From contig MKTJ01000030.1 of the NCBI GenBank assembly GCA_001898225.1, positions 1 through 64,000 of the forward strand: DNA of 64,000 nt, read 5' to 3'. The stretch comes from Chloroflexi bacterium 54-19 (GTDB lineage Bacteria > Chloroflexota > Chloroflexia > Chloroheliales > Chloroheliaceae). The position numbers and the translations under genes are program-made. The notes beneath the pieces were generated by a model. That model was not told the DNA's origin, ran no database searches, and saw only the letters and a program-made list of their open reading frames with translations. Below are positions 51,283-59,756 of this stretch, one piece after another (position 1 is the stretch's first letter; every line of letters begins with the position of its first letter).

Positions 51283-53076
51283 TCAGGAATAGGTCAGGCC
51301 GGACCCGAACGGGAACAGGGGGTTCTCCGAATCGTAGGGTACATCCGACTTCTGCCGCAATACCGCCTCCATCGAGGAAGGCAGTTCGAAGGGCAGTTTG
51401 CCGGACGGACTGAAACGGCCAAAGATAACATCGAGCAAGGCCCGGTCGTTGGCCCCAAAATTAGCCAGCAGGGCCGCGCTCGCTTCCGCAATTTCGGGGA
51501 TAACGGCGGGACGGTCTAGGTAAATATCGACAATTGTCGGCACCTGCCGGGCGATACCGAGGATGCGTTCTCGTTCGGCCCCCCCGAATTCGAGCGACCC
51601 GGCGTGGAACATCTTCTCCAAAAAGTTTCCGTCGCGCTGCTCGTAAGGGGTTTTTAGCCGCAAAATCGCCAGGTCGGCCTGGTCCGGGCCGGTTACCACT
51701 TCCCCAAAGTCTGTCGCTACCTCGGCGGCGATATTTTCCAGGTAGAGGCGGGGTCTTCCCTGCACCGGCAAAATGTTCCCGGCAGGGGTCGCGCTGTTTT
51801 TGAGCAGCACGATAGATTTGCGCTGCGCCAGTTCGCCCGCTTCCTTGAAGTCGGCCCGGCCTACAATCGTTTCTGCCCTGGCCGGGTCTACATAGGTATT
51901 ATCGAACAGGCCCAGCCGGAACTTATCGCGCAGGAGACGCCGGACCGAGGTGTCGATGCGGCTTTCCGCCACCTGCCCGCTCCTGACCAGTTCCACGATA
52001 ACTTCGGGGCAACTCTCGCCTCCGAACTGGTCTACCCCGGCTTCCAGGGCTTTTTTGGCCCGTTCGTGCAGGCTCAGGTTTTCCACGCCCCAGGCCCGCG
52101 CCGGGAAATTTACTTCGTCGGCGGAGCTTAAAACGCCCCAATCGGCGCAAACCACCCCCTCGAAACCGAATTTCTCGCGCAACAGCCCGGTGATGACCTG
52201 TTTATTAAAGGCAAAGCCGACTTCTTCGAGTTCGGTGCCGACCGGCATGCCGTAATAGGGCATAATCTGGGCGGTCCCGGCTTCAAAGGCGGTCTTGAAC
52301 GGAATCAGGTGGTAATCGAAATTGTCGCCAGGGTAGACCTGCTCCCGGCCATAGGGAAAGTGGGGGTCCTCGCCGTCTTTTTGGGGGCCTCCGCCGGGAA
52401 AGTGCTTGGTCATACAGGCAACGCTTTCCGGGCCGAGCTTTTCGCCCTGGAAGCCCCGGATATATGCGCCTACCATGCGGGCTGAAAGTTCGGCGTCCTC
52501 GCCAAAGGTGCCGTTAATCCGGGCCCAGCGGGGTTCGGTTGCCAGGTCGGCCATCGGGTGCAGGGCCGCCCGGATACCGACCGCGACATATTCTTGCCGG
52601 GCGATGTCTCCAAATTGCCGGACCAGTTCCTCGTCGCCGGTTGCAGCCAGCCCCAGCGATTCCGGCCACTGGGAGAAATCCCCGGCCAGGAAACTGGCGG
52701 CGGGGTTATCGGTGAAGGCGTGGCGGGGGTCGGAGGAGATAGTCACCGGTATACCGAGCCGGGTAGTGGCGGCCAACTCCTGGAGGCGGTTGTACCATTC
52801 GGCGGTCTGGCGGGGTTTGGGAGTAGCCAGCACGTTAAAATGGTTGAGCTTCTTTTCGAGAATCATCTCACGGGTGGAAAACGGGCCGATGCGCCCGACC
52901 CCTTCGAAAAGGGTGCCATCGGGATTGACCATTATCATGGCCTGGAACATCATCCCGGCCTTTTCTTCGAGGGTCATCCGGCTCAACAAATCTTCGACCC
53001 GTTCTTCCAGGTTACGGCTGTCCGGTCCGGCCCCGGTAGAATTTCCTGCACTATTCTGTGAATTAACAGGCTCCAT
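51283..53076 (-). CDS. GH3 family glycoside hydrolase
   Basis: 597-residue two-domain GH3 enzyme (beta-glucosidase / N-acetylglucosaminidase superfamily). The (beta/alpha)8 domain includes TKHFPGGGPQ; the nucleophile Asp is D312 in VVCADWGVLSS. A C-terminal alpha/beta sandwich ends with PFGSGLTYS. No signal peptide. Convergent with the Gfo/Idh operon; likely supplies or processes the sugar handled there. Both GH3 domains are present, unlike short NagZ. The last eight codons lie in the direct repeat that bounds the adjacent palindromic insertion, but the reading frame is intact. Confidence 0.9.
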   Translation of the reverse strand: MEPVNSQNSAGNSTGAGPDSRNLEERVEDLLSRMTLEEKAGMMFQAMIMVNPDGTLFEGVGRIGPFSTREMILEKKLNHFNVLATPKPRQTAEWYNRLQELAATTRLGIPVTISSDPRHAFTDNPAASFLAGDFSQWPESLGLAATGDEELVRQFGDIARQEYVAVGIRAALHPMADLATEPRWARINGTFGEDAELSARMVGAYIRGFQGEKLGPESVACMTKHFPGGGPQKDGEDPHFPYGREQVYPGDNFDYHLIPFKTAFEAGTAQIMPYYGMPVGTELEEVGFAFNKQVITGLLREKFGFEGVVCADWGVLSSADEVNFPARAWGVENLSLHERAKKALEAGVDQFGGESCPEVIVELVRSGQVAESRIDTSVRRLLRDKFRLGLFDNTYVDPARAETIVGRADFKEAGELAQRKSIVLLKNSATPAGNILPVQGRPRLYLENIAAEVATDFGEVVTGPDQADLAILRLKTPYEQRDGNFLEKMFHAGSLEFGGAERERILGIARQVPTIVDIYLDRPAVIPEIAEASAALLANFGANDRALLDVIFGRFSPSGKLPFELPSSMEAVLRQKSDVPYDSENPLFPFGSGLTYS

Positions 53077-53152
53077 GACCTTGCTCCTTTTAGTTTTAGC
53101 GGTTGGATGGAGCCATTATCCGCCTAATTGTCTTTTCCGGCAAGAATTTTCC

Positions 53153-54874
53153 TTAACTGTGCTTTAATTCTTTTCTCCCCCTGACCGCCCCAGTCTCGGC
53201 CTCGGCCTTTTTTCCGGCGTTCCGGTCCGTGGCGAAGTGGAGGAAGAGGGAGAACCCGGCCCCAACCAGCAGGAAAGCGGCAGCGGTGAGCAGGGTAAGG
53301 CGGGTCGCGTCGGCGAAACCGGCGGCAAGGGCATTGACCACCGCCGGGCCGTTTGCCCCCAGGTTGCTATGGACACCTGCTTCCCGCAACCCTGATATAA
53401 CTCCACCCGCCGAGTCTTTGGTGGCAGTCACCAGTTGTTGGGCGGAGGTTGTCGGGACACCCGGTACCGTATCCAGGTGCTGGGGCAGATAATAGCCCAG
53501 GGCTGCCGCCAGGATAGCCCCGATAATGGCCGTACCGAGGGCGGCTCCAATCTGGCGGACGGTACTCTGGGTGGCCGACCCCTGGCCCGATTGTTCGGGC
53601 GGAATATCGACCAGGATGGTCCCGGTCAGTTGGGCCGAGGCCAGCCCAAGCCCGGCCCCGTAGATAGTCAGAAGCCCTGCCAGCAGCCAGGGTGAAACGC
53701 CGCTATTCATCAAAACACCGGTTACACCTACCGCGACCGCCTCCATTCCCAGGCCAAACACAACCACCTTCGTTGGGCCAAAGCGCCCGGCCAGGTGGCG
53801 TGCCTGGGAGCCGGAAAAGAAAGCCCCTGCCGCCATCGCTACCAGGACCACCCCGGCTTCCAGGGTGGTAAGTCCCAGCACGTTTACCAGGAATAACGGC
53901 AATACAAAGAGCAGCCCAAATTCACCGATAGCCACGCACAGGGCTGTTAGATTGCCCCAGCGAAAAGTTTCCGCCGAGAAAAGCCGCACGTCGAGAATGG
54001 CCGAGCGACCGTTGTGGGCGCGGTGGCGTTCCCAGGTGATGAATAAGACCAGTGCCAGCACACCCACCGTACCTACGATTGGAATTATGGAGATTGGCGC
54101 GGTGGTGGGCCAGTTGAACCCCAGGATATTCAGGCCGGCCAGGGGTTGCCACCAGCCCAGCGAGCCGCCCTCGATTAAGGCAAAGACGGTCCCGCCAAAC
54201 CCAATTACGCTGAGCAGCAACCCGTCCACATCAACGCCGGGCGAGGTGATTTTGGCGCTGGTTTCGGGCACGTACAGGAAAGCCCCGATAATAATCACTA
54301 TCCCAATCGGCAAATTGACCAGGAAAATCCAGGGCCAGGTGAAGTTGGTAGTAAGCCAGCCGCCGAGCAACGGCCCTACCGCCGCCATCCCGGAAATGAC
54401 CGCGCCCCAGATGCCAAAAGCCACGGCCCGGTCCTTCCCCCGAAAGGTGGCATTGACCGTGGAAAGGGTCGAGGGGAGAATAAAGGCCCCACCGATACCC
54501 TGGACAACCCGGGCCGCAATCAACGAACCGGCTTCCGAGGCCAGGGAGGCCAGCAAACTCCCGCCCATAAAGATGACCAGCCCGGCCACGAACAAACGCC
54601 GCCGCCCGAACCTGTCACTGAGCCGCCCGGCGGTAAGCAGCAGGGCTGCGAAAACCACCGAATAAACGGCGTTAATCCACTGGGCGTCGCTAAAATCGAG
54701 TTTAAGCGAGTTGATAATTACTGGGAGGGCCACGCCAACGATGGTCCCGTCTATCACAATCATTGAAAGCCCAGCGGCCAGCACTCCCAGGCCAATCCAT
54801 CTCCCCCGCCCGGTGTCCTGGGGTTCCGAGGAGTTCTCCTTCTCAGCCGTCGTAATTTTCTCCGAAACGTTCAT
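53153..54874 (-). CDS. MFS drug exporter, DHA2 (EmrB/QacA) type
   Basis: 573-residue membrane protein with about 14 predicted spans, the number expected for the DHA2 group. Motif A is GRLSDRFGRRRLF after the second span, and GAFILPSTLSTVNATF and GPLLGGWLTTNFTWPWIFLVNLPIG are typical. A charged C-terminal tail follows. Proton-driven export of drugs or metabolites is the usual role. Downstream of the DUF2871 gene on the same strand, with a 10-bp hairpin between. Confidence 0.9.
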   Translation of the reverse strand: MNVSEKITTAEKENSSEPQDTGRGRWIGLGVLAAGLSMIVIDGTIVGVALPVIINSLKLDFSDAQWINAVYSVVFAALLLTAGRLSDRFGRRRLFVAGLVIFMGGSLLASLASEAGSLIAARVVQGIGGAFILPSTLSTVNATFRGKDRAVAFGIWGAVISGMAAVGPLLGGWLTTNFTWPWIFLVNLPIGIVIIIGAFLYVPETSAKITSPGVDVDGLLLSVIGFGGTVFALIEGGSLGWWQPLAGLNILGFNWPTTAPISIIPIVGTVGVLALVLFITWERHRAHNGRSAILDVRLFSAETFRWGNLTALCVAIGEFGLLFVLPLFLVNVLGLTTLEAGVVLVAMAAGAFFSGSQARHLAGRFGPTKVVVFGLGMEAVAVGVTGVLMNSGVSPWLLAGLLTIYGAGLGLASAQLTGTILVDIPPEQSGQGSATQSTVRQIGAALGTAIIGAILAAALGYYLPQHLDTVPGVPTTSAQQLVTATKDSAGGVISGLREAGVHSNLGANGPAVVNALAAGFADATRLTLLTAAAFLLVGAGFSLFLHFATDRNAGKKAEAETGAVRGRKELKHS

Positions 54875-54926
54875 ATTGGTGCCTTATTCTTTCACAAATG
54901 CATGCCCTTCAAGCGCCCGACCTACG

Positions 54927-54953
54927 GGCCAGGGCTGAATAAAAGCCCTGGCC
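54927..54953 (-). other. Stem-loop between DUF2871 and MFS genes
   Basis: GGCCAGGGCT (54927-54936) pairs perfectly with AGCCCTGGCC (54944-54953). No adjoining T tract on the minus strand. Its arms resemble the hairpin at 15783-15800. Confidence 0.5.
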
Positions 54954-54967
54954 ACCTTTTAAAATCT

Positions 54968-55390
54968 TTATTGTTTCAAGGCTTTTGGCCCGGCCAGCAG
55001 ACCGGGGCGCAGGCAGATAAAAAGCAGGACAAACGCTACCGTAATAATGACGTGGCCCATACCCGAAATCCCGGCTATGGCCGGGCTGATAGTGTTGCCC
55101 AGCACAGTGTTGGTGCCGTTAAAGGTCATAAACCCGCCGGTCCAGAGCAGTCCCACGTTATAAGTCCAGAAGAACCAGTTGAAAAGGGGGTTTTTGGAAA
55201 GCTCAAAGACGCGCTCGAACGGAATTAAAATGATAAAGACGAGCAGCCCCAGGGCCAGGAAATGGGTATGTACGACCGCAAGCTGGGTATCGCCGGTAAA
55301 ATCCCTGGCGTGGGTCAGGGTGCGGTAGTACAGGCCTCCCGCCAGTCCGAGGACGGTATAGAACAGGGCCGCGTAATATAGTTTTTTCAT
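54968..55390 (-). CDS. DUF2871 small membrane protein
   Basis: 140-residue membrane protein with four predicted spans, matching the DUF2871 type (MKKLYYAALFYTVLGLAGGLYYR start). A conserved-looking VVHTHFLALG in the second span could bind a metal or heme; function unknown. It is first in a two-gene minus-strand unit with the MFS exporter and lies downstream of a cluster of palindromic operators. Confidence 0.8.
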   Translation of the reverse strand: MKKLYYAALFYTVLGLAGGLYYRTLTHARDFTGDTQLAVVHTHFLALGLLVFIILIPFERVFELSKNPLFNWFFWTYNVGLLWTGGFMTFNGTNTVLGNTISPAIAGISGMGHVIITVAFVLLFICLRPGLLAGPKALKQ

Positions 55391-55471
55391 GATTTCTCCT
55401 TATTCTTCTAGTCACACCATTACACCCTGGGGCAACCAGCAGGTCGATCTAATTGTTTTACACCAACTGTC

Positions 55472-55548
55472 ATTCAATATTGAATAGTCAATATTGTCTA
55501 ATCTTTATTGAGTATACCACTAAAAAGGGTAATAGTCAATATTGACTA
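55472..55548. promoter_or_regulatory. Cluster of three palindromic operators
   Basis: ATTCAATATTGAAT (55472-55485, perfect), TAGTCAATATTGTCTA (55485-55500, one mismatch) and TAGTCAATATTGACTA (55533-55548, perfect 16 bp). All share the core TCAATATTGA. They lie between the DUF2871/MFS unit and the divergent CDF gene. The half-site pattern suits a TetR- or MarR-type dimer; no such regulator gene adjoins. Confidence 0.7.
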
Positions 55549-55643
55549 AGATTTGGCTTTAGCCTTTCTTTTAACTTATTTATGCTATATTTAGTCGGAA
55601 CCAGGTTTGTTTCAGGAGACATTTACAGTAGAAGAAGGGTTAT

Positions 55644-56615
55644 ATGTTATCTTCCCGGAGTTCGGATACTGACAAGAACGAGGAAGGAAAAATACCAGGT
55701 AAGTCAAATATAAAGACCAGGGTAATTTTCCTATCTATTGGCGCGGCAGTAGCCACCATCGCGCTAAAATTTACGGCTTATTTATTCACGGGTTCGGTAG
55801 GGCTTCTATCGGATGCCATGGAAAGCCTGGTCAACCTGGTTGGAGCCTCCGCCGCTTTGCTGGCCCTTACTATCGCGGCCCGGCCCGCCGATAAGTCCCA
55901 CCAATACGGCCACCAGAAGGTCGAATATTTTAGCAGCGGGCTGGAAGGTGGCCTCATCCTGGTAGCGGCAGGCGCCATTATCTGGACCGCCCTGGACCGT
56001 TTGTTTCACCCGGCAGCCCTCGAAAGTGTCGATATAGGGCTGGCGGTTTCGCTGGTTGCCACCCTGATTAATTTTGTAGTGGCGCGTATTCTATTGAGGG
56101 TTGGACGCAACGAAGAAAGTATTGCCCTTGAGGCTGACGGTAAACATTTAATGACCGATGTGGTCACATCAGTCGGAGTGGTGCTGGGAGTTGTCCTGGT
56201 AGCCATTACCGGGTGGTTGTGGTTGGACCCGGTCATAGCGCTGGCTGTGGCTGCCAATATCATCTTTGAAGGGGGGAAACTGGTCAAGCGCAGCCTGAGC
56301 GGCCTATCCGACCCGGCTTTACCACCGGACGAGGAAAGCCAGGTCAGAGATGCCATTCAAAGTGTAATTGACGCGTCTGCCAGTCCCATGGAATATCACG
56401 GGTTAAGGGCCCGCAAAAGCGGTAGTTTTCGATTTATTGATTTGCATCTCCTGACACCGAGCGATTGGACTGTCGGGCAGGCTCACGAATATGCCGAAAC
56501 AATTGAGGCAAAAATAAAAGAGATTTTCAGGGAAGTTGAGATAACAATCCACATAGAACCGCTGGATGACCCACGGGCTTATGGAGATACCTGGGAAAGC
56601 CGTACCCGCCTCTAA
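55644..56615 (+). CDS. Cation diffusion facilitator (CDF) metal transporter
   Basis: 323-residue metal/proton antiporter with about six membrane spans and a C-terminal cytoplasmic domain. Metal-site regions are GLLSDAMESLVN (second span) and GKHLMTDVVTSVGV (fifth span), where Asp/Glu and His/Asp pairs bind Zn, Mn, Fe or Co. GAAGG precedes the ATG. Single gene, divergent from DUF2871/MFS and sharing the palindromic operator cluster. Metal specificity cannot be fixed from sequence. Confidence 0.92.
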   Translation: MLSSRSSDTDKNEEGKIPGKSNIKTRVIFLSIGAAVATIALKFTAYLFTGSVGLLSDAMESLVNLVGASAALLALTIAARPADKSHQYGHQKVEYFSSGLEGGLILVAAGAIIWTALDRLFHPAALESVDIGLAVSLVATLINFVVARILLRVGRNEESIALEADGKHLMTDVVTSVGVVLGVVLVAITGWLWLDPVIALAVAANIIFEGGKLVKRSLSGLSDPALPPDEESQVRDAIQSVIDASASPMEYHGLRARKSGSFRFIDLHLLTPSDWTVGQAHEYAETIEAKIKEIFREVEITIHIEPLDDPRAYGDTWESRTRL

Positions 56616-56661
56616 ACATTTACCGGACCGGATTTATCACACCTTCAAAAGGGTTGCATCT

Positions 56662-56688
56662 GCCGGTAGGCTGTAAAAAACTACCGGC
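56662..56688 (+). terminator. Possible terminator after CDF gene
   Basis: Perfect 8-bp stem GCCGGTAG/CTACCGGC with an 11-nt loop, followed only by GGTTT and an A-run, so a weak or factor-assisted terminator. Confidence 0.45.
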
Positions 56689-56891
56689 GGTTTAAAAAAA
56701 CATGATATTTCTCACCGTTTTCTCATGTTCGTGTGTTAAAGTTTTCAAGCTGCCGGGTACACCAGGGGGTTATTACATCTGAAATCAGGCTAACGGGCTA
56801 ATATCCCGCAGCTTTGTGATTAGCCAGGTGTAAGGTGTACCCGGCGTTTCTTTCAAGTGAATTTTGTGAAGCGGGGTTTAAATTCTTTATA

Positions 56892-57401
56892 ATGAACGAA
56901 GTAATAAAAGTTGTAGCACAGTATCTTTATGTCCCGGTTATTTTAGGGGCGTTGTTGTTTGCGGTAATTTTCTATCGAAAACGGTTAATCGAGCTTGGCC
57001 TGGCAACCCTTTTTATCGGGGGGCTGAGCTACCTCCTTTCGAAGGTGGGTGCCCAACTCATTTCGGACCCCCGGCCTTTTATCCAGACGGGTATTGCTCC
57101 CCTGATACCGGGAGCGCTCGACAACGGTTTCCCATCCGACCACACTTTACTGGTGGCCGCGGTTGGCGGCATCCTCTTTTATTTCAATTGGAAAGCGGGA
57201 TTGGTGGTCTGGTTCCTGGCTTTGCTGATTGGTCTTGCCAGGGTCTACGCGGGAGTCCACCACCTGCTTGATATTGCGGGCAGTCTGGTTATAGTACTGG
57301 CGGTAACCGCCCTTTTTATACTTGGGCGACAGTTGTGGCAAAAGAATGGACTGTCCCGCCGCACCAGCCAGGCAAATCAGGGTGCAAGCGAGCCACGTTA
57401 A
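56892..57401 (+). CDS. PAP2-family phosphatase
   Basis: 169-residue membrane phosphatase of the PAP2 superfamily, which includes undecaprenyl-pyrophosphate and phosphatidic acid phosphatases. Three motifs are visible: SDPRPF (Arg of motif 1), PSDHTLL (variant of PSGH) and ARVYAGVHHLLDI (SR-x5-H-x3-D). About five spans. ATG 56892 (MNEVIKVV) is chosen because the first span follows; an upstream GTG at 56835 adds 19 unlike residues. Probable role in lipid-carrier recycling. Confidence 0.85.
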   Translation: MNEVIKVVAQYLYVPVILGALLFAVIFYRKRLIELGLATLFIGGLSYLLSKVGAQLISDPRPFIQTGIAPLIPGALDNGFPSDHTLLVAAVGGILFYFNWKAGLVVWFLALLIGLARVYAGVHHLLDIAGSLVIVLAVTALFILGRQLWQKNGLSRRTSQANQGASEPR

Positions 57402-57485
57402 TCCAACCTACCGACCCGGTTGGCTCTTTTGCCTTAAAGGTAACAGGGCTACTTAAAAAGAGGGGATTTTGGGGACGAGAAGAAA

Positions 57486-58604
57486 ATGCTAAGAATTTCC
57501 AGGGATAAATTTTATAAAAAGCGAGTTTTTAAGGGCGCAACCTTTAAAACCGGGCTGCTATGGTGGCTTGGTCTGGTTTTACTGGTAACTACGGCCTGTG
57601 GGGATAACCCTGTAAGCCTGGCCACCCCCACCTTTACCGCGACGGCTATTACCTCTATAGCCGCAACCGCCACTAATCCGGCCAGCAGCCCTTCACCTTC
57701 CTTAACTCAGGTTGCAACTTCTGCCCCAACCGTAGGGCCTTCCGGCACAACCTTGCTTCCGGTTTCAACCGGGGAAGCGAATTCGCCAGGAACTCCGGCC
57801 CTCTCACCCACCCCAACTAACACCCACCCTTATTTCGACCGGGTTTTTATTGTCGTGCTTGAGAATGCCGATTATGCCCAGGCCATTGCCCAGCCTTACT
57901 TGAAGAAGTTGGCCGGGCAGAGCGTTTTGCTCACCAATTATTCCGGGGTGGCTCACCCATCCTATCCCAACTACCTGGCTCTGGTCGCGGGTAGCACTTT
58001 TGGAATCACCAGCGATGGTCAGACCAATCTCGACCACCCTACGATTATGGACCTCATGAACAAACAAGGGGTTAGCTGGAAGTTTTACGCCGAGCAATAC
58101 CCGGAAGGGAAATGTTTTACGGGGGTGCAATCCGGCAATTATGTCAGGAAACATCTCCCGGCATTGTCTTTTGTCGAAATCCAAAAAGACCCGGCCCAGT
58201 GCAGCCTGGTGGTCCCGGCAACCCAACTCGCTAAAGATATTTCGACCAACAGCCTGCCGGATTATTCGTTTTATGTCCCTGACCTGAAAAATGACGGTCA
58301 CGATACGGGAGTGGCTTACGCTTCAAAATGGTTAGAAGGCTTTTTAGGCAGTGTCGCTACTACCCAGGCCCTGGGTGCCCGAACCTTGCTGGTGGTCACC
58401 TTTGATGAAAGTGACAATACGGGAAATAACCGGATTTATACGGTCCTGGGCGGCCCGGTCGTCAAACCGGGAGTTACCAGTGATGTCCAATATACCCACT
58501 ACAACCTGCTCAGGACTATCGAGGATAATTTCCAACTGGGCAACCTGGGCCAGCAGGACGCGAAGGCCGGGCCAATCACCGGGGTCTGGCAAAACGGCAG
58601 CTAG
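57486..58604 (+). CDS. Secreted phosphoesterase lipoprotein (PF04185-like)
   Basis: 372-residue alkaline-phosphatase-superfamily phosphoesterase of the acid phosphatase/phospholipase C group. The signal segment ends TTACGDNP with lipid-bearing C38 (lipobox weaker than usual), then a Thr/Ser/Pro linker of about 80 residues, then the catalytic domain from FDRVFIVVLENADY. The Asn of VVLEN, HPSYPNYLALVAG, DLKNDGHDTG and VVTFDESDN supply probable metal and phosphate ligands. It acts outside the membrane, perhaps in phosphate scavenging. A strong terminator follows. Confidence 0.85.
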   Translation: MLRISRDKFYKKRVFKGATFKTGLLWWLGLVLLVTTACGDNPVSLATPTFTATAITSIAATATNPASSPSPSLTQVATSAPTVGPSGTTLLPVSTGEANSPGTPALSPTPTNTHPYFDRVFIVVLENADYAQAIAQPYLKKLAGQSVLLTNYSGVAHPSYPNYLALVAGSTFGITSDGQTNLDHPTIMDLMNKQGVSWKFYAEQYPEGKCFTGVQSGNYVRKHLPALSFVEIQKDPAQCSLVVPATQLAKDISTNSLPDYSFYVPDLKNDGHDTGVAYASKWLEGFLGSVATTQALGARTLLVVTFDESDNTGNNRIYTVLGGPVVKPGVTSDVQYTHYNLLRTIEDNFQLGNLGQQDAKAGPITGVWQNGS

Positions 58605-58629
58605 AGATATTCTTGTATAGAGAAGCACA

Positions 58630-58670
58630 ACAGGTACGGGCTTTTTGTTTTAAGCCTGTACCTGTTTTTT
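58630..58670 (+). terminator. Terminator after phosphoesterase gene
   Basis: ACAGGTACGGGCTT pairs with AAGCCTGTACCTGT (one G-U) around a T-rich loop and is followed by TTTTTT. Confidence 0.88.
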
Positions 58671-58704
58671 ATGAAAGCGGTTATTGCTTTTGCTCGGAAA
58701 AAGA

Positions 58705-58920
58705 TTATTTAGGGAAGATTTCCCGGCGCAGGGTGACGAACAAGGTCAGGGCTACTCCGACCAGGAAGACGATGGCGCCAACGCCTTTGAGAGCATCCAC
58801 CGTGATTACTTTTTCGAGCAGGGCAACCACCAGCAGGGTTATAGCGACGCCACCCAGGATTATCCAGTCCCCGACAAAAAAGTAAAATACCCCTCTTAAG
58901 AATTTCGTGATGATTCCCAT
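58705..58920 (-). CDS. Small two-span membrane protein
   Basis: 71-residue protein with two hydrophobic helices (VGDWIILGGVAITLLVVALL and GVGAIVFLVGVALTLFVTLR). No family recognised. It starts 2 bp after the stop of the COG4280-type gene, so it is probably its cotranscribed partner. Confidence 0.75.
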   Translation of the reverse strand: MGIITKFLRGVFYFFVGDWIILGGVAITLLVVALLEKVITVDALKGVGAIVFLVGVALTLFVTLRREIFPK

Positions 58921-58922
58921 AA

Positions 58923-59756
58923 TTATTGTAGCTCCTCCTGGCCTAGCGGGGTGATTGGGTCTATCAGGTCGAGTCCAACATTGGCCGCTGATTTTCCGGC
59001 TTTGCTATACCGGGGGATGGTACGCAACCAGGCAACCAGGGCGAAACTGACCAGCAGATAAATCAAGACCAGTCCCAGCAAAAAGAGGTCGTCACCGGGC
59101 CAGTCGATGCCCAGCCCTTCACCGCCCCAGAAAGTGCCGAAACTGGTCAACATAATACCGACGATAAACTTCAGGGTATTTTCCGGTATCCGGGTGAGCG
59201 GTCCCCGGATAAGCGCCCCTATTATGACAACAACTATCCCGGCCAGGACCGCGCCGACTGCTGCCGCCAGCAGGGCCGACGATTTCTCCCGGTCGGATGG
59301 AGCGGACGAGGTGCCAAAAGTGATAACGATAAAGGCGACTTCCAGCCCTTCCAGCAAGACGCTTTTGTAAGAGGTGACGAAGCCGAACCCGTCAATCTTA
59401 TCGGGGAGGGTTTCGCCCCTGGCTTTCATGGCCCGCATTTCTTCTTCGTAGATCGCTTCTTCATCGTGTAAAGCTTTGTGGCCGCTATAGCGCAGGATGG
59501 CTTTCTTCAGCCATTTGAGGCCAAAAAGGACCAGGACGATGCCCACGATTAAACGGAGGGCTTCAATCGGGATAAATACGACCAGGGCCGTACCAAAGAT
59601 GCCTATCAGGACGGCTAAAGTCAGAGCGGCCCCGACTGCCCCCCACAGGGACGATTTCCAGTTTATGGTGACCCCGACCACCAGGACGATGGTCAGGGCT
59701 TCAACAAATTCAACTACCGAGGCTAAAAAAGCGGAAATTGCCGCAGACCAGATCAT
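58923..59756 (-). CDS. COG4280-type membrane protein with paired ExxE motifs
   Basis: 277-residue membrane protein of about seven spans. Two E-x-x-E motifs lie in hydrophobic segments: E16-F-V-E19 (VVEFVEALTIVLVVG) and E136-G-L-E139 (LLEGLEVAFIVITFG). The second resembles the REGLE motif of FTR1 iron permeases, so metal-ion transport is a reasonable guess; no experimental role is known to me. A charged loop (about residues 85-120) separates the halves. ATG 59756 follows CAGGGAGT; an upstream TTG is less likely. Confidence 0.8.
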   Translation of the reverse strand: MIWSAAISAFLASVVEFVEALTIVLVVGVTINWKSSLWGAVGAALTLAVLIGIFGTALVVFIPIEALRLIVGIVLVLFGLKWLKKAILRYSGHKALHDEEAIYEEEMRAMKARGETLPDKIDGFGFVTSYKSVLLEGLEVAFIVITFGTSSAPSDREKSSALLAAAVGAVLAGIVVVIIGALIRGPLTRIPENTLKFIVGIMLTSFGTFWGGEGLGIDWPGDDLFLLGLVLIYLLVSFALVAWLRTIPRYSKAGKSAANVGLDLIDPITPLGQEELQ

